From Flavobacterium stagni (GTDB lineage Bacteria; Bacteroidota; Bacteroidia; Flavobacteriales; Flavobacteriaceae), in contig NZ_SBKN01000008.1 of the NCBI RefSeq assembly GCF_004122105.1, forward strand, positions 1 through 64,000: a stretch of DNA of 64,000 bases. The letters are read 5' to 3'. How positions within the stretch are numbered: position 1 is the first letter of the stretch; the number at the start of each line of letters is the position of its first letter. The notes beneath the pieces were generated by a model. The model was not told where the DNA came from. It did no database searches and saw only the letters and a program-made list of their open reading frames with translations. Made by a program: the position numbers and the translations under genes. Below are positions 52,224-60,217 of the stretch, in pieces.

Positions 52224-53894
52224 ATGTATACAATTAAAACACAACTGCAAGAATTACGTCCAGAAATTCCCATCAACGTACTACCCCTTCCAGAGGGTCA
52301 TAGCTTGAACGATATGTGGACGCACTATGGTGTAGATGGTATTTTACAACTTTTACAACCTCTCAAGGCGCAGCAAGCCGCAGCGGCATTGGAAGTTCAC
52401 AATCCATATAAAATTAGCTTTAAAGGCAGTACTGGGGTCTTTTATATCATTGGGAGTTTGCCTATGGACTTGGGAAATTTAAGAGTGTCCCTTCAAATCG
52501 TAGAGCATTCCACGGCCAAGAAGCACCGATTGAAAATAGATTTGTTTGACCATTTGAATGTAGAGAACCAGTGCCGTGAATTGGCGGAAAAACAAGGTTT
52601 TGATGCTACACTGCTCAGAGCAGATATAACGCTGTTAACGGATTTAGTAGAAGCGCATCGGGAATCACTTTTTGAGGCCGAAATAAACCCCATAACCGAC
52701 CAATTTTCTGCCAATGAACTCACACCCCAAGCCCATGAGAAAGCCGTGCAATTCCTTTCTAATAAACGCTTATTGGAAAACATCGATAGTCTACTGGAGC
52801 AAAGCGGCATCATAGGAGAAGAAGAAAACAGAAAGCTGCTCTTTATTCTTGCATCCAGTTATAAAATGCCGTATTTGTTGCACGGGTTAGTACAGGGTTC
52901 CAGTGGTGAAGGCAAAAGCCACCTTATCAACGCTATTGCAGACTGCATGCCGCAGGAGGATGTGATGAATTTGACTAGAGTTACCAGTAAATCACTGTAC
53001 CATTACCAAGGTAAAGAACTCATCAATAAGTTAATTGTGATTCAAGATTTTGACGGACTGGATGAGGAAGCTCAGTTTGCTTTTCGAGAAATGCAATCGG
53101 CCAAATTCTTAACTAGTTCCACGGTAGTTAAAGACCCCTTTGGCAATACCAGAGGCAAAATGAAAAAAGTTGAAGCGCACTTTGCCAGTATGACCGCTAC
53201 GACCAAAGCAGAGGTATACTATGACAATATGAGTCGTTCGGTAGTTTTAGGTGTGGATGAGAGCCAAGCCCAAACCCTGCGCATCATCAAAGCGCAGAAT
53301 CTAAAAATTGCAGGGGTAAGTAGTTTTGAGAGTGAAAAACAGGCCAAACAGATATTAAGGAACGCCATGCGTGTTTTAAAGAGCTATGAGGTGGTGAATC
53401 CCTATGCGGATAAGTTAATGCTGCCTTTGGAGGCAAAGATGCTTAGAAGGCTTAATAGTCAGTTTCAAAGTTTTGTATCTCAAATCACTATCCTGCACCA
53501 ATACCAGCGCAAGACGGATGCCAAAGGTAGGCTTATAGCCACTAAGGAAGATGTACAAAGGGCAGTGGATATTTTCTTTAGCTCCATCATTATCAAAGTG
53601 GATGAACTCGACAAAAGCACAAGGCAGTTCTTTGAGCGGCTTAAAGGGTATGTGAAGAGTCAAGCGAACGGCACCACATATAAATTTTGTACTCGTGAAA
53701 TCCGTCAAGAGCTAAACATTAGTAAAACCTCAGCCTTTAAGTATATCCAAGTTTTACAGGAGTTGGAATATATCCAAGCCGTTGAAGGTTCGGCAAACAA
53801 AGGCTTTAAGTATGTGGTTTGCTATTGGGATAATATGGAGAAGCTCAAGGCCAAAATCAAAGCCGCACTTTACCAGCAACTGCAAGCGATGTAA
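52224..53894 (+). CDS. AAA+ helicase-like ATPase with Toprim-tail N-terminus and winged-helix C-terminus
   Basis: The 556 residues start with what looks like the second half of a Toprim/primase domain (PINVLPLPEGHSLNDMW, 17-32). A ~200-residue middle part follows, then an AAA+ core with Walker A GSSGEGKS (225-232) and Walker B-like LIVIQDFDGLDEE (270-282). A C-terminal winged helix contains CTREIRQELNISKTSAFKYIQVLQELEYIQ. Such ATPases couple to primases as replicative helicases of mobile elements. It lies in frame with the upstream ORF, separated only by a TAA and an ACC codon. Confidence 0.75.
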   Translation: MYTIKTQLQELRPEIPINVLPLPEGHSLNDMWTHYGVDGILQLLQPLKAQQAAAALEVHNPYKISFKGSTGVFYIIGSLPMDLGNLRVSLQIVEHSTAKKHRLKIDLFDHLNVENQCRELAEKQGFDATLLRADITLLTDLVEAHRESLFEAEINPITDQFSANELTPQAHEKAVQFLSNKRLLENIDSLLEQSGIIGEEENRKLLFILASSYKMPYLLHGLVQGSSGEGKSHLINAIADCMPQEDVMNLTRVTSKSLYHYQGKELINKLIVIQDFDGLDEEAQFAFREMQSAKFLTSSTVVKDPFGNTRGKMKKVEAHFASMTATTKAEVYYDNMSRSVVLGVDESQAQTLRIIKAQNLKIAGVSSFESEKQAKQILRNAMRVLKSYEVVNPYADKLMLPLEAKMLRRLNSQFQSFVSQITILHQYQRKTDAKGRLIATKEDVQRAVDIFFSSIIIKVDELDKSTRQFFERLKGYVKSQANGTTYKFCTREIRQELNISKTSAFKYIQVLQELEYIQAVEGSANKGFKYVVCYWDNMEKLKAKIKAALYQQLQAM

Positions 53895-53961
53895 ATCATT
53901 AAAAAGAACACCAAAGCACCAGTAAAATCAGACCATACAACGCTAGTGTTCCTCGTTTTAA

Positions 53962-53983
53962 AAAGTGTGCATAAGAACACTTT
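53962..53983. other. Hairpin ahead of the first tandem recombinase
   Basis: AAAGTGT (53962-53968) and ACACTTT (53977-53983) form a 7-bp stem with an 8-base loop, 30 bp before the ATG at 54014. Confidence 0.5.
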
Positions 53984-54013
53984 CAAATCAAGAATCAAAT
54001 CCCAACGCATTTT

Positions 54014-54919
54014 ATGAAAAAAACACTTATAAATCCCGATTTCATTTCCCTGTTACACAGCTTTACGAATTACATCAAAGTAAGGAACTACAAGACAGGC
54101 AAACGAAATATTTACCAGAGTGCCGTATCGGATTTTTTAATCTGGTTAGAAGTCTCTGGAATCAGAAAAATAAAACAGGTGACTAGTGTGGAATCTGTAG
54201 CTTATTTTGAATATTTAATTGCAAGACCCAAAATACGTGGTGAGGGAACTCTGGCGGAGAAAACCATCAAATTTCAATTGTTTGCGCTAGGACTGTTTCA
54301 ACAGAATTTACTCGAAAACAAAGAAATTGAAACAACGTTTTTTATCCCTTCCTATAGCCAGTTCAGTCAAAAAGAGCGTAACATACTGACTGTAGAACAG
54401 GTGAAAACCGTATACCAGCATTGTCAGAACCACCAAGAGCGAGCCTTGTTGTCTGTGGGGTATGGATGCGGACTTCGACGCTCTGAAATTGAAGCACTGG
54501 ATATAAATGACATCCAACTTTTCAGCGGCATGTTAATTGTGAGAAGTGGCAAGAACAGCAAAAGACGGGAGGTTCCCATGAGTAATCCTGTGATGGAACA
54601 CCTAAGGCAATACTTGACCCAAGAGCGTTATAATGCTCCATTGGGTAACGGAGCTTTATTTGTGAATGCCAAAGGGCAGCGCATCAGTGGAGACCAACTC
54701 AATACGTTACTCAAAAAAATGATTGAACAAACAGGGCAATACGAGCTAATTAAAAGCGATATAACGCTGCATTGTTTGCGTCATAGTATTGCGTTCCACT
54801 TGGCAGAGAATAACGCTAGTATTGAGTTTATAAGACGTTTTCTTGGCCATGCTGAAATAAACACAACGTACCTGTATGCTATCAAGAACAAAAAACGAAA
54901 ATTGATAACTACCCTTTAA
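54014..54919 (+). CDS. Tyrosine recombinase/integrase, complete
   Basis: The 301 residues have an N-terminal core-binding domain (~10-105; KVRNYKTGKRNIYQSAVSDFLIWLE) and a full catalytic domain. Arg155 lies in YGCGLRRSEIEAL, Lys180 in SGKNSKRRE, His253 and Arg256 in TLHCLRHSIAFHL, His279 in LGHAEINTTYLYA and the candidate nucleophile is Tyr288. It resembles XerC/D-like integrases that cut and join DNA for integration or excision. It lies 13 bp ahead of a second, degenerate recombinase gene, so the two are co-expressed. Confidence 0.92.
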   Translation: MKKTLINPDFISLLHSFTNYIKVRNYKTGKRNIYQSAVSDFLIWLEVSGIRKIKQVTSVESVAYFEYLIARPKIRGEGTLAEKTIKFQLFALGLFQQNLLENKEIETTFFIPSYSQFSQKERNILTVEQVKTVYQHCQNHQERALLSVGYGCGLRRSEIEALDINDIQLFSGMLIVRSGKNSKRREVPMSNPVMEHLRQYLTQERYNAPLGNGALFVNAKGQRISGDQLNTLLKKMIEQTGQYELIKSDITLHCLRHSIAFHLAENNASIEFIRRFLGHAEINTTYLYAIKNKKRKLITTL

Positions 54920-54932
54920 TCATTTTATAACC

Positions 54933-55796
54933 ATGACCAACACTATCGAAACTTATTTGAAACAAACATGCTCAGTGCAAACCGCATCGGGGTATTTGTT
55001 TACCATCAATCATTTTTTAAAGACCAATCCCAAGGCCAAGCGATACAAATACCAAGACATTGTAAACTACATGGATGAGGTTAGTCAGAAACAGGCGAAC
55101 ATTCAATACCGCATCCGTATCTTATCGGCCATCAAAAAATACTATGATTACTTGGTGATAGTTGGCCAGCGCAGCGACCATCCTTGCAAACGCTTAACCA
55201 TTAAAAAGCCAAACCATCAGAGTGTACAAGTGCAAGACTTGTTTACTGGTGAAGAGCTGCTATTGCTGCTCACTAGAGAGAACCGCTATCAACACTTAGA
55301 CACAAGAAACAATGTGCTGTTATCGCTGCTCATCTATCAAGGGTTAACCAGTGAGGAACTCACCCGACTGGAGGTAAAAGATGTTGATTTGGATAACGGC
55401 ACTATCTATATTAAGGCTTCAACCAATTTGAATCGCAGAACGCTAGAGTTAAAAAACAAACAAATGCTAATGTTTGCAAAGTACATCAACGAGGTTCGAC
55501 CAGTATTAAACAAATACAAGACCAATAAGCTGCTTTTGGGAAAACTTGGCAGACCATTGCAAGTAGATAGTATTCATTCCATTATAGAGCCTTTAAAAGC
55601 GTTATTTCCTGAGCGAAACCTCAACCCAAGAACCATACGAATGAGTGTTATTTGCAATTGGTTAAACGAGAGTAAAATCCCATTGGAACGGGTGCAAGAA
55701 CTAGCAGGCCATAAATGGCCAAGCACCACCGAGAAGTATATTAAAGCAAATGCTGAGAATGAAAGGGAGTTGATAAATCGGTATTTTCCTATGTAG
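54933..55796 (+). CDS. Degenerate tyrosine recombinase-fold protein
   Basis: The 287 residues keep the length and fold of a recombinase (core-binding domain ~1-95; KAKRYKYQDIVNYMDEVSQKQAN) but have lost key residues. The first catalytic Arg position reads GLT139SEEL, and the HxxR motif reads R233-T-I-R236. His260 (LAGHKWPSTTEKYI) and Tyr269 remain. This is the opposite of its neighbour, which is complete. It may serve as a DNA-binding or regulatory partner, or be a non-cleaving half of a heteromer. Confidence 0.85.
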   Translation: MTNTIETYLKQTCSVQTASGYLFTINHFLKTNPKAKRYKYQDIVNYMDEVSQKQANIQYRIRILSAIKKYYDYLVIVGQRSDHPCKRLTIKKPNHQSVQVQDLFTGEELLLLLTRENRYQHLDTRNNVLLSLLIYQGLTSEELTRLEVKDVDLDNGTIYIKASTNLNRRTLELKNKQMLMFAKYINEVRPVLNKYKTNKLLLGKLGRPLQVDSIHSIIEPLKALFPERNLNPRTIRMSVICNWLNESKIPLERVQELAGHKWPSTTEKYIKANAENERELINRYFPM

Positions 55797-55931
55797 ATTG
55801 CTATATTTTTAGGAACAGTTTTTGTACTAAATACAGAAAAAGTTTTTGCTTTGTTATTTAGAATCTGTATAAATAAAGGCCTTTAACTAAAATTTAAAGG
55901 GTTCATTAACATAAGTAATAACACTAATTAA

Positions 55932-55939
55932 TAATTTTG
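55932..55939 (+). promoter_or_regulatory. TAATTTTG -7 box ahead of the 56-aa gene
   Basis: A perfect TAnnTTTG match 51 bp before the ATG at 55991. The rest of 55797-55990 is AT-rich and holds no gene. Confidence 0.4.
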
Positions 55940-55990
55940 TACCATATTTACCCCGAGTAAATATTCTATTTAACTGAAAAGCAAACTGTT

Positions 55991-56161
55991 ATGAAAATTA
56001 GTAAATTATATCGCAAAGATACGCAAGGCGCATCAAAAGTGATTAAGACTAATAATTCTTCCTCTAAGCATGCTCCAAAAGTGAAGCATGACTTTCGTGT
56101 TATTTCTGCTGATGAAATCAATAATAACAGGTCAAATGCTTATCAGTATTTAGCATTTTAA
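55991..56161 (+). CDS. 56-residue basic protein
   Basis: ATG at 55991 gives MKISKLYRKDTQGASKVIKT, then a Ser/Lys/Asn-rich middle and DFRVISADEINNNRSNAYQYLAF. It is strongly basic in the first half and has no membrane segment. A -7 box precedes it and another gene follows 24 bp downstream, supporting real coding; a chance ORF cannot be excluded. Function unknown. Confidence 0.5.
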   Translation: MKISKLYRKDTQGASKVIKTNNSSSKHAPKVKHDFRVISADEINNNRSNAYQYLAF

Positions 56162-56185
56162 TCTTTTTTTATTGTACTATATTTA

Positions 56186-56770
56186 ATGATGGCTTTGTCT
56201 AGGTATGACTATTACAAAATTCAAGGCAATCAGAAAAATAAGCAAAAAGTTGAATTATATAGGTTTAAAAATGATTTTAAGCAAATCTATATAGTAGAAA
56301 TTTTTCATTACCAGTACAACGTATATGCGGTTAAATTCTATTTAAAAAATCATTCTGATTCTAAACGCAGGTATAATATTTGTTACAAAAATGACTTTAT
56401 TCAAAGTCACGGATACTGTACAGGCAATTCCAATTTCATAAAAGTTCTCAATACTATACTTTCAATAGTAATCGAAATTATTAAAAAAGACAAACTAGCT
56501 TCATTTGGCTTCATGGGAGCACCTAAAGAAATTGAACTTGATGAAGAGTTAAATGGTGAAAACATTAATGATGATTGTACAGTAGCAAATACAAAACGAT
56601 ACAAAGTTTATCATTTATACGTTAGAAAATATTTTAATCCCCAAGATTTTGAATATATTGATAGTAAGACTTCAAGTATATTATTATTGCGAAATAACAG
56701 AAATAAAGAAGTATTAACAGAGAAAGTAGCTGAGGACTATATTGTGAATACTATAATCCCAAATTTATAA
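56186..56770 (+). CDS. Uncharacterised protein at the right end of the element
   Basis: The 194 residues look soluble: MMALSRYDYYKIQGNQKNKQKVELYRFKN, an aromatic/beta segment (IYIVEIFHYQYNVYAVKFYLKNHSDSKRRYNICYKNDF), a helix (NFIKVLNTILSIVIEIIKKDKLASFGFMGAP) and a C-terminal beta part ending TIIPNL. The 'ASFGFMGAPKEIE' turn suggests a GNAT- or immunity-like fold but I do not recognise a family. It is AT-rich and follows a 56-residue ORF. Confidence 0.7.
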   Translation: MMALSRYDYYKIQGNQKNKQKVELYRFKNDFKQIYIVEIFHYQYNVYAVKFYLKNHSDSKRRYNICYKNDFIQSHGYCTGNSNFIKVLNTILSIVIEIIKKDKLASFGFMGAPKEIELDEELNGENINDDCTVANTKRYKVYHLYVRKYFNPQDFEYIDSKTSSILLLRNNRNKEVLTEKVAEDYIVNTIIPNL

Positions 56771-56893
56771 GAGCATTTATTCTGTTGTTTTTTATCTATT
56801 TATTTTATTGGTGGTTACTTTAAGATTAATATTTTAAATTCGATTTATCAAAAAATATTTGTAAATTTAATAACATGATTAATACTTGTAATA

Positions 56894-57733
56894 GCTTATA
56901 AGTATAAGTACAATGGCAAAGAGTACCAAGACGAGTTGGGGCTTAATATGTACGACTACGGCGCACGAAATTATGATGCAGCGTTGGGGAGATGGATGAA
57001 TATTGACCCGCTGGCGGAGAAAAGACCATATGATTCAAATTATATTTTTTGTGGTAATAATCCATTATCTAATTTAGACCCTGATGGGAAGTATTTTTTT
57101 GGCTTATTTGGCAGTAGTTCTTCTGAAAGAAGAATGGCTAGGGCTGAAAAATTTGCTAAAGAAAATGGAGGTAGTGTTGTAATGAACGAAAAAGGTAGAC
57201 CTACAGTAAATATTTTAAATTCAGAAGGAAATGGTATAATCAGTTACGATAAATTTGGTGACTTCTCAAGCTGGAAAAATTTTGGAAATACTTTGGGAGG
57301 ATTTATAAAGACTTTAGACGCAGGCGGAAGTGGAGGTAATGAATATACTGGAACACAAGGTATGAGAGAATTTGGGGAAGATTTAGGAAAAGGTAGTACT
57401 TATGTTAAAGGTGCTGGAGTTATTATTACTGCTTCAAGTGTAGTTTTTGGCCCCGAAGTAGCTCCAGTAGGAATAGGTATATACGATGCTGGAAGCGGGA
57501 TGGATGACGTTTCAACTGCCCTACAAGTGACTGCAGATATAGAACAAGGTAAAGGCGCACAAGCAACAACAAGAGTTTTAGGTCTTGTTGCTGGAAAAGT
57601 TGCTGATGGAGTAATAGATAAAAATGTATCCGGAAGCGTATCCCAAACCATTTTGAAGCACAGAGCAGATAATTACATTGGTTTAGCAAAAGATAATAAA
57701 ATAAATAGTCTAGATAAAAAGAAAAAAAAATAA
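56894..57733 (+). pseudogene. Orphan RHS core plus toxin tip without start
   Basis: The open frame runs from a stop at 56876-56878. RHS-core homology starts at AYKYKYNGKEYQDELGLNMYDYGARNYDAALGRWMNIDPL, matching the core of the main RHS gene at 47907. No ATG fits until 56948, inside the core. The tip continues to KKKKK and has a Gly-rich part and one hydrophobic stretch (VKGAGVIITASSVVFGPEVAPVGIGIY) that could insert in membranes. It lacks the N-terminal delivery part and is probably a silent spare cassette, the former or future 3' end of the main gene. Confidence 0.82.
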
Positions 57734-57736
57734 AAC

Positions 57737-57946
57737 ATGAATAATTTTTTAAACATATTTATTTCCTTAGTTTTTTTATCGGGTGGAGCCTACTTTATTT
57801 ATAGTACTTATAAAAAACCTGCTGTTTTATTTGGCACTAATTTAAAAGGATTTATCGGTGGAGTTGGACTAATAATATTAGGGTTAATGTCTTTGTTAGG
57901 TAAGATGAACTTATTGGAAATTATTAAAGAGATTTTTAATGCATAA
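57737..57946 (+). CDS. Two-span membrane protein, probable immunity protein of the orphan tip
   Basis: The 69 residues hold two hydrophobic helices (about 4-24, FLNIFISLVFLSGGAYFIYS, and 39-58, FIGGVGLIILGLMSLLG). It begins three bases after the orphan toxin stop, the usual place for an antidote, and is AT-rich like the toxin tip. An inner-membrane antidote fits a toxin that has a membrane-active segment; this is inference. Confidence 0.7.
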   Translation: MNNFLNIFISLVFLSGGAYFIYSTYKKPAVLFGTNLKGFIGGVGLIILGLMSLLGKMNLLEIIKEIFNA

Positions 57947-57961
57947 TTTAATATCAACCCT

Positions 57962-58145
57962 CTCCACAAAGTGTTCATATGATGCACAATGCTCTGCATC
58001 CCGATAGCTATCGGGACCCGACTTTGCAGAATAAATTAAAAACAAAACCACCTTCACGGGTGGTTTTTGCTTTTGTATCTAGTATTATTATGCCTGTATC
58101 TACTCTTTAACGTTTAGCACCACAATTATAGATGATGAGGCCACC
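57962..58145 (+). repeat. Cassette-end direct repeat, copy R2, with internal terminator
   Basis: Near-identical to 49140-49313 except for an inserted palindrome (CCCGATAGCTATCGGG, 58000-58015) in place of a short R1 segment. It contains the same terminator hairpin (58047-58064). It follows the second toxin/immunity pair. R1 and R2 in the same orientation bracket the mobile element and the orphan cassette. Confidence 0.88.
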
Positions 58146-58585
58146 CGATGGCGCGGATTTTCAACCCCGCTCCCGCGCGAAATGAAATTCGACGAAGTCA
58201 ATCCTTTCGCGTGGTTGTAGAAAATTAAATCATAACTGCTATACAAAACCACCTTCACAGGTGGTTTTTATCTTTATAAAGAAGGGTTGAATGAAAGTCG
58301 GCACCCTAGCCCAGATCGAAATGTAAAGCCCGGAAGACGGTACCGTAGTTTTTTGTTGCCTAACGAAAGCGACCAACGGAAGCTATCGTATGGCTTACAA
58401 AAACACGGTAAAGGCTGAGGACATGAAATGTAGAGCTGGAATAGCTTCAAACTATACTCCTAAACCGCTGTACCATCTCCAACATTTGAGACCTAAACAG
58501 GTATGAAACGATTCAATGTATTTGCTGTATTGATTTGATAAATCGCGGAGTGTAAAAAATCAAAACTATTCACTACCTTCCCTTC
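58146..58585. other. Intergenic region with repeat fragments
   Basis: 58147-58180 carries the GGCGCGGATTTTCAA end of the MITE-like repeat seen at 60729. 58247-58270 has another ACCACC/GGTGGT terminator-like hairpin. 58297-58460 is a GC-richer stretch with cggaagacggtaccg-type words and resembles a decayed dispersed repeat. No gene is seen. Confidence 0.5.
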
Positions 58586-59092
58586 ATGGTACAATACAAA
58601 AAGCCAATCACCTATCTCATTGTGGGACTCGCCGTATGCCTCAACATTTTGTTATTGGATCGGTTGGTGCTTCCCCGCAAGTTTGTGCCCGCAATTGTGG
58701 AAGAAACCATGATGTTGGAATACGAACATGAGTCGCGCTATGGTGGGCATTCACGCACCTTTATTGGGGAAATGTATTTTACGGATCTAGGGCAAACGTT
58801 TAGCTTGGAACGAGGTAATATTGACACACCTTTTGTTGAAGTAGAAGAAACCTTCTTATTTCACAATATTACCGGAGTTAAAACGATTAACGAAGATTAT
58901 TCGGAGGGGTTGATCTCGGGCTTCAACGGATTAAAATTATATTTTCTGGGGATACTTGCGTTGTCGCTGAATATTTGTGCGGGACTGCTGTTGGGGTACA
59001 AAAAGGCCAACGAGAATATTCTGTGGAATTCGATTTTGTTTAACGGATTTCTGCTATTTGTCTTGTCGGTTTTGTATATTTATGTCAGTTAA
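58586..59092 (+). CDS. Three-span membrane protein of unknown function
   Basis: The 168 residues have helices at ~9-28 (YLIVGLAVCLNILLLDRLVL), ~112-135 and ~147-166, around a soluble beta-rich domain at ~30-105 (VEETMMLEYEHESRYGGHSRTFIGEMYFTDLGQTFSLERGN). The cytoplasmic or periplasmic beta domain resembles small flavobacterial DUF proteins; no named family is recognised. GC content is higher than in the preceding toxin genes, so this marks the return to core-like DNA. Confidence 0.75.
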   Translation: MVQYKKPITYLIVGLAVCLNILLLDRLVLPRKFVPAIVEETMMLEYEHESRYGGHSRTFIGEMYFTDLGQTFSLERGNIDTPFVEVEETFLFHNITGVKTINEDYSEGLISGFNGLKLYFLGILALSLNICAGLLLGYKKANENILWNSILFNGFLLFVLSVLYIYVS

Positions 59093-59114
59093 ACAAACCC
59101 TAAACCAACGTCAA

Positions 59115-59477
59115 ATGAAAAAAAACAAACTAATTTATTGGACTACCACCACGCTTATCGCCCTATTTGAAGGTGTGATGCCGGCACTGACTTCACAAAC
59201 GGAACTGGCCAAGGAAGGGATTCGCCATTTAGGCTATCCCGAGTATTTCGGAAATGCCTTGGTGGTTTTTAAAATCTTGGGTGTACTTGTTTTGGTTATT
59301 CCGCAAGTCCCCAAACGTTTGAAAGAATGGGCCTATGCCGGATTCACATTCAACTTTCTATTTGCGGCCATCAGCCACTGTGCAGTTGACGGCATAAACG
59401 GGCAAACGTTTTTCCCATTGGTGGTTTTGGGTATATTGCTGCTTTCGTATCGCTCGTATCATCAATTGGAGGGATGA
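59115..59477 (+). CDS. DoxX-like membrane protein
   Basis: Using ATG 59115 gives 120 residues; a longer frame from 58977 overlaps the previous gene and is rejected. It has four helices (IYWTTTTLIALFEGVMPA, NALVVFKILGVLVLVIP, EWAYAGFTFNFLFAAISHCAV and FFPLVVLGILLLSY). The DoxX-type phrases ELAKEGIRHLGYPEYFGNALVVFKILG are characteristic. DoxX-like proteins are small membrane proteins often linked to redox stress or quinone handling. Confidence 0.88.
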   Translation: MKKNKLIYWTTTTLIALFEGVMPALTSQTELAKEGIRHLGYPEYFGNALVVFKILGVLVLVIPQVPKRLKEWAYAGFTFNFLFAAISHCAVDGINGQTFFPLVVLGILLLSYRSYHQLEG

Positions 59478-59547
59478 GCTGCTGAGTTGCTGAGCTACTG
59501 AGCGTTTGAATGCCAATTCAAACATAAATCGAGAATATAATCCAACT

Positions 59548-60123
59548 ATGAAAAATTGCATCTTACTTCTTATTTTTTGCTTTATTTCCTGTAAAGAAAC
59601 TAGTCAATCAGAGATTGAAGTGACTTCAGCTAGTGAAAAAAAAGAAGGAAAAAAAGTATTTGAATATTACAAAGATGATGTTTTAGAGAAAAAATTAGAA
59701 TACATTAATTTATGTAATAAGTTGTATCTAAATCAGGGCTGGTATTACAATGAGAAAAAGGAATTAGTCCTTGAAAAAAGTAATTTCTTTAAAACTACTA
59801 TTGGGAAAACCAAACTTAAAGTAAAGGATACAACTTTAGTTAAATTTTATTTTAAGCCGATTATAAAAAATAGCATTCGTGTATTGTTATTATGTCAGAA
59901 AAAAATTGACAATTATTGTGAAATAACCACATGTAAAAATTTTGACACCCTATATTTTAAAAATAATAGACTTGAATATGTGCATAGTTTTGCAAAACCT
60001 GGAAAACGAAATGTTGGAGGCTATATTTTAGAGATCAGTCGTACAATGAAAAAGAAAAAAGGGAAAGATTACTTTCAGGAACGTAGGGTTTATTTCAAAA
60101 TCCCTTTTGAAGTTGTGGATTAA
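59548..60123 (+). CDS. Small lipoprotein of unknown function
   Basis: The ATG at 59548 gives 191 residues with a lipoprotein signal (LLIFCFISC, Cys15); an earlier ATG adds residues without a signal and is rejected. The remaining domain is Lys/Tyr-rich with beta strands (KVFEYYKDDVLEKKLEYINLCNKLYLNQGWYYNEKKEL) and a C-terminal IPFEVVD. It is AT-rich, similar to toxin/immunity neighbours, and may be an orphan immunity lipoprotein. No family recognised. Confidence 0.75.
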   Translation: MKNCILLLIFCFISCKETSQSEIEVTSASEKKEGKKVFEYYKDDVLEKKLEYINLCNKLYLNQGWYYNEKKELVLEKSNFFKTTIGKTKLKVKDTTLVKFYFKPIIKNSIRVLLLCQKKIDNYCEITTCKNFDTLYFKNNRLEYVHSFAKPGKRNVGGYILEISRTMKKKKGKDYFQERRVYFKIPFEVVD

Positions 60124-60130
60124 CCTACCA

Positions 60131-60200
60131 CTCTGCAAAGTGTTTATTTTATGCACGATGTTCAGCATTTCGATTGTAATTGAGATGCACAGCGAGGGGA
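60131..60200 (+). repeat. Degenerate copy (R3) of the cassette-end repeat
   Basis: CTCTGCAAAGTGTTTATTTTATGCACGATGTTCAGCA matches the first third of R1/R2 with several changes; the terminator part is missing. It follows the lipoprotein gene, supporting the idea that gene units here were added as cassettes ending in this repeat. Confidence 0.6.
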
Positions 60201-60217
60201 CATAATTTAAGACGATA

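Larger units (their letters stand above)
49314..56890. mobile_element. Putative integrative element with HUH Rep, primase/AAA+ and three tyrosine recombinases
   Basis: All genes here run rightward, are tightly packed, and lie between cassette repeat R1 and the RHS-core homology of an orphan toxin tip. They comprise a Rep-like HUH nuclease, a 49-aa protein, a catalytic-only tyrosine recombinase, a split primase/AAA+ unit, two adjacent tyrosine recombinases and two unknown proteins. No relaxase of the MobA type and no transfer genes are present. Exact ends are not known; no target-site duplication could be recognised. Confidence 0.6.

Noticed and set aside
49314..56890. Prophage
   Set aside because: No capsid, portal, terminase, tail or lysis genes are present among the encoded proteins.
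58977..59114. N-terminal extension of the DoxX-like protein
   Set aside because: It overlaps the previous gene in another frame and is Cys/Arg-rich unlike the family; ATG 59115 gives the normal start.
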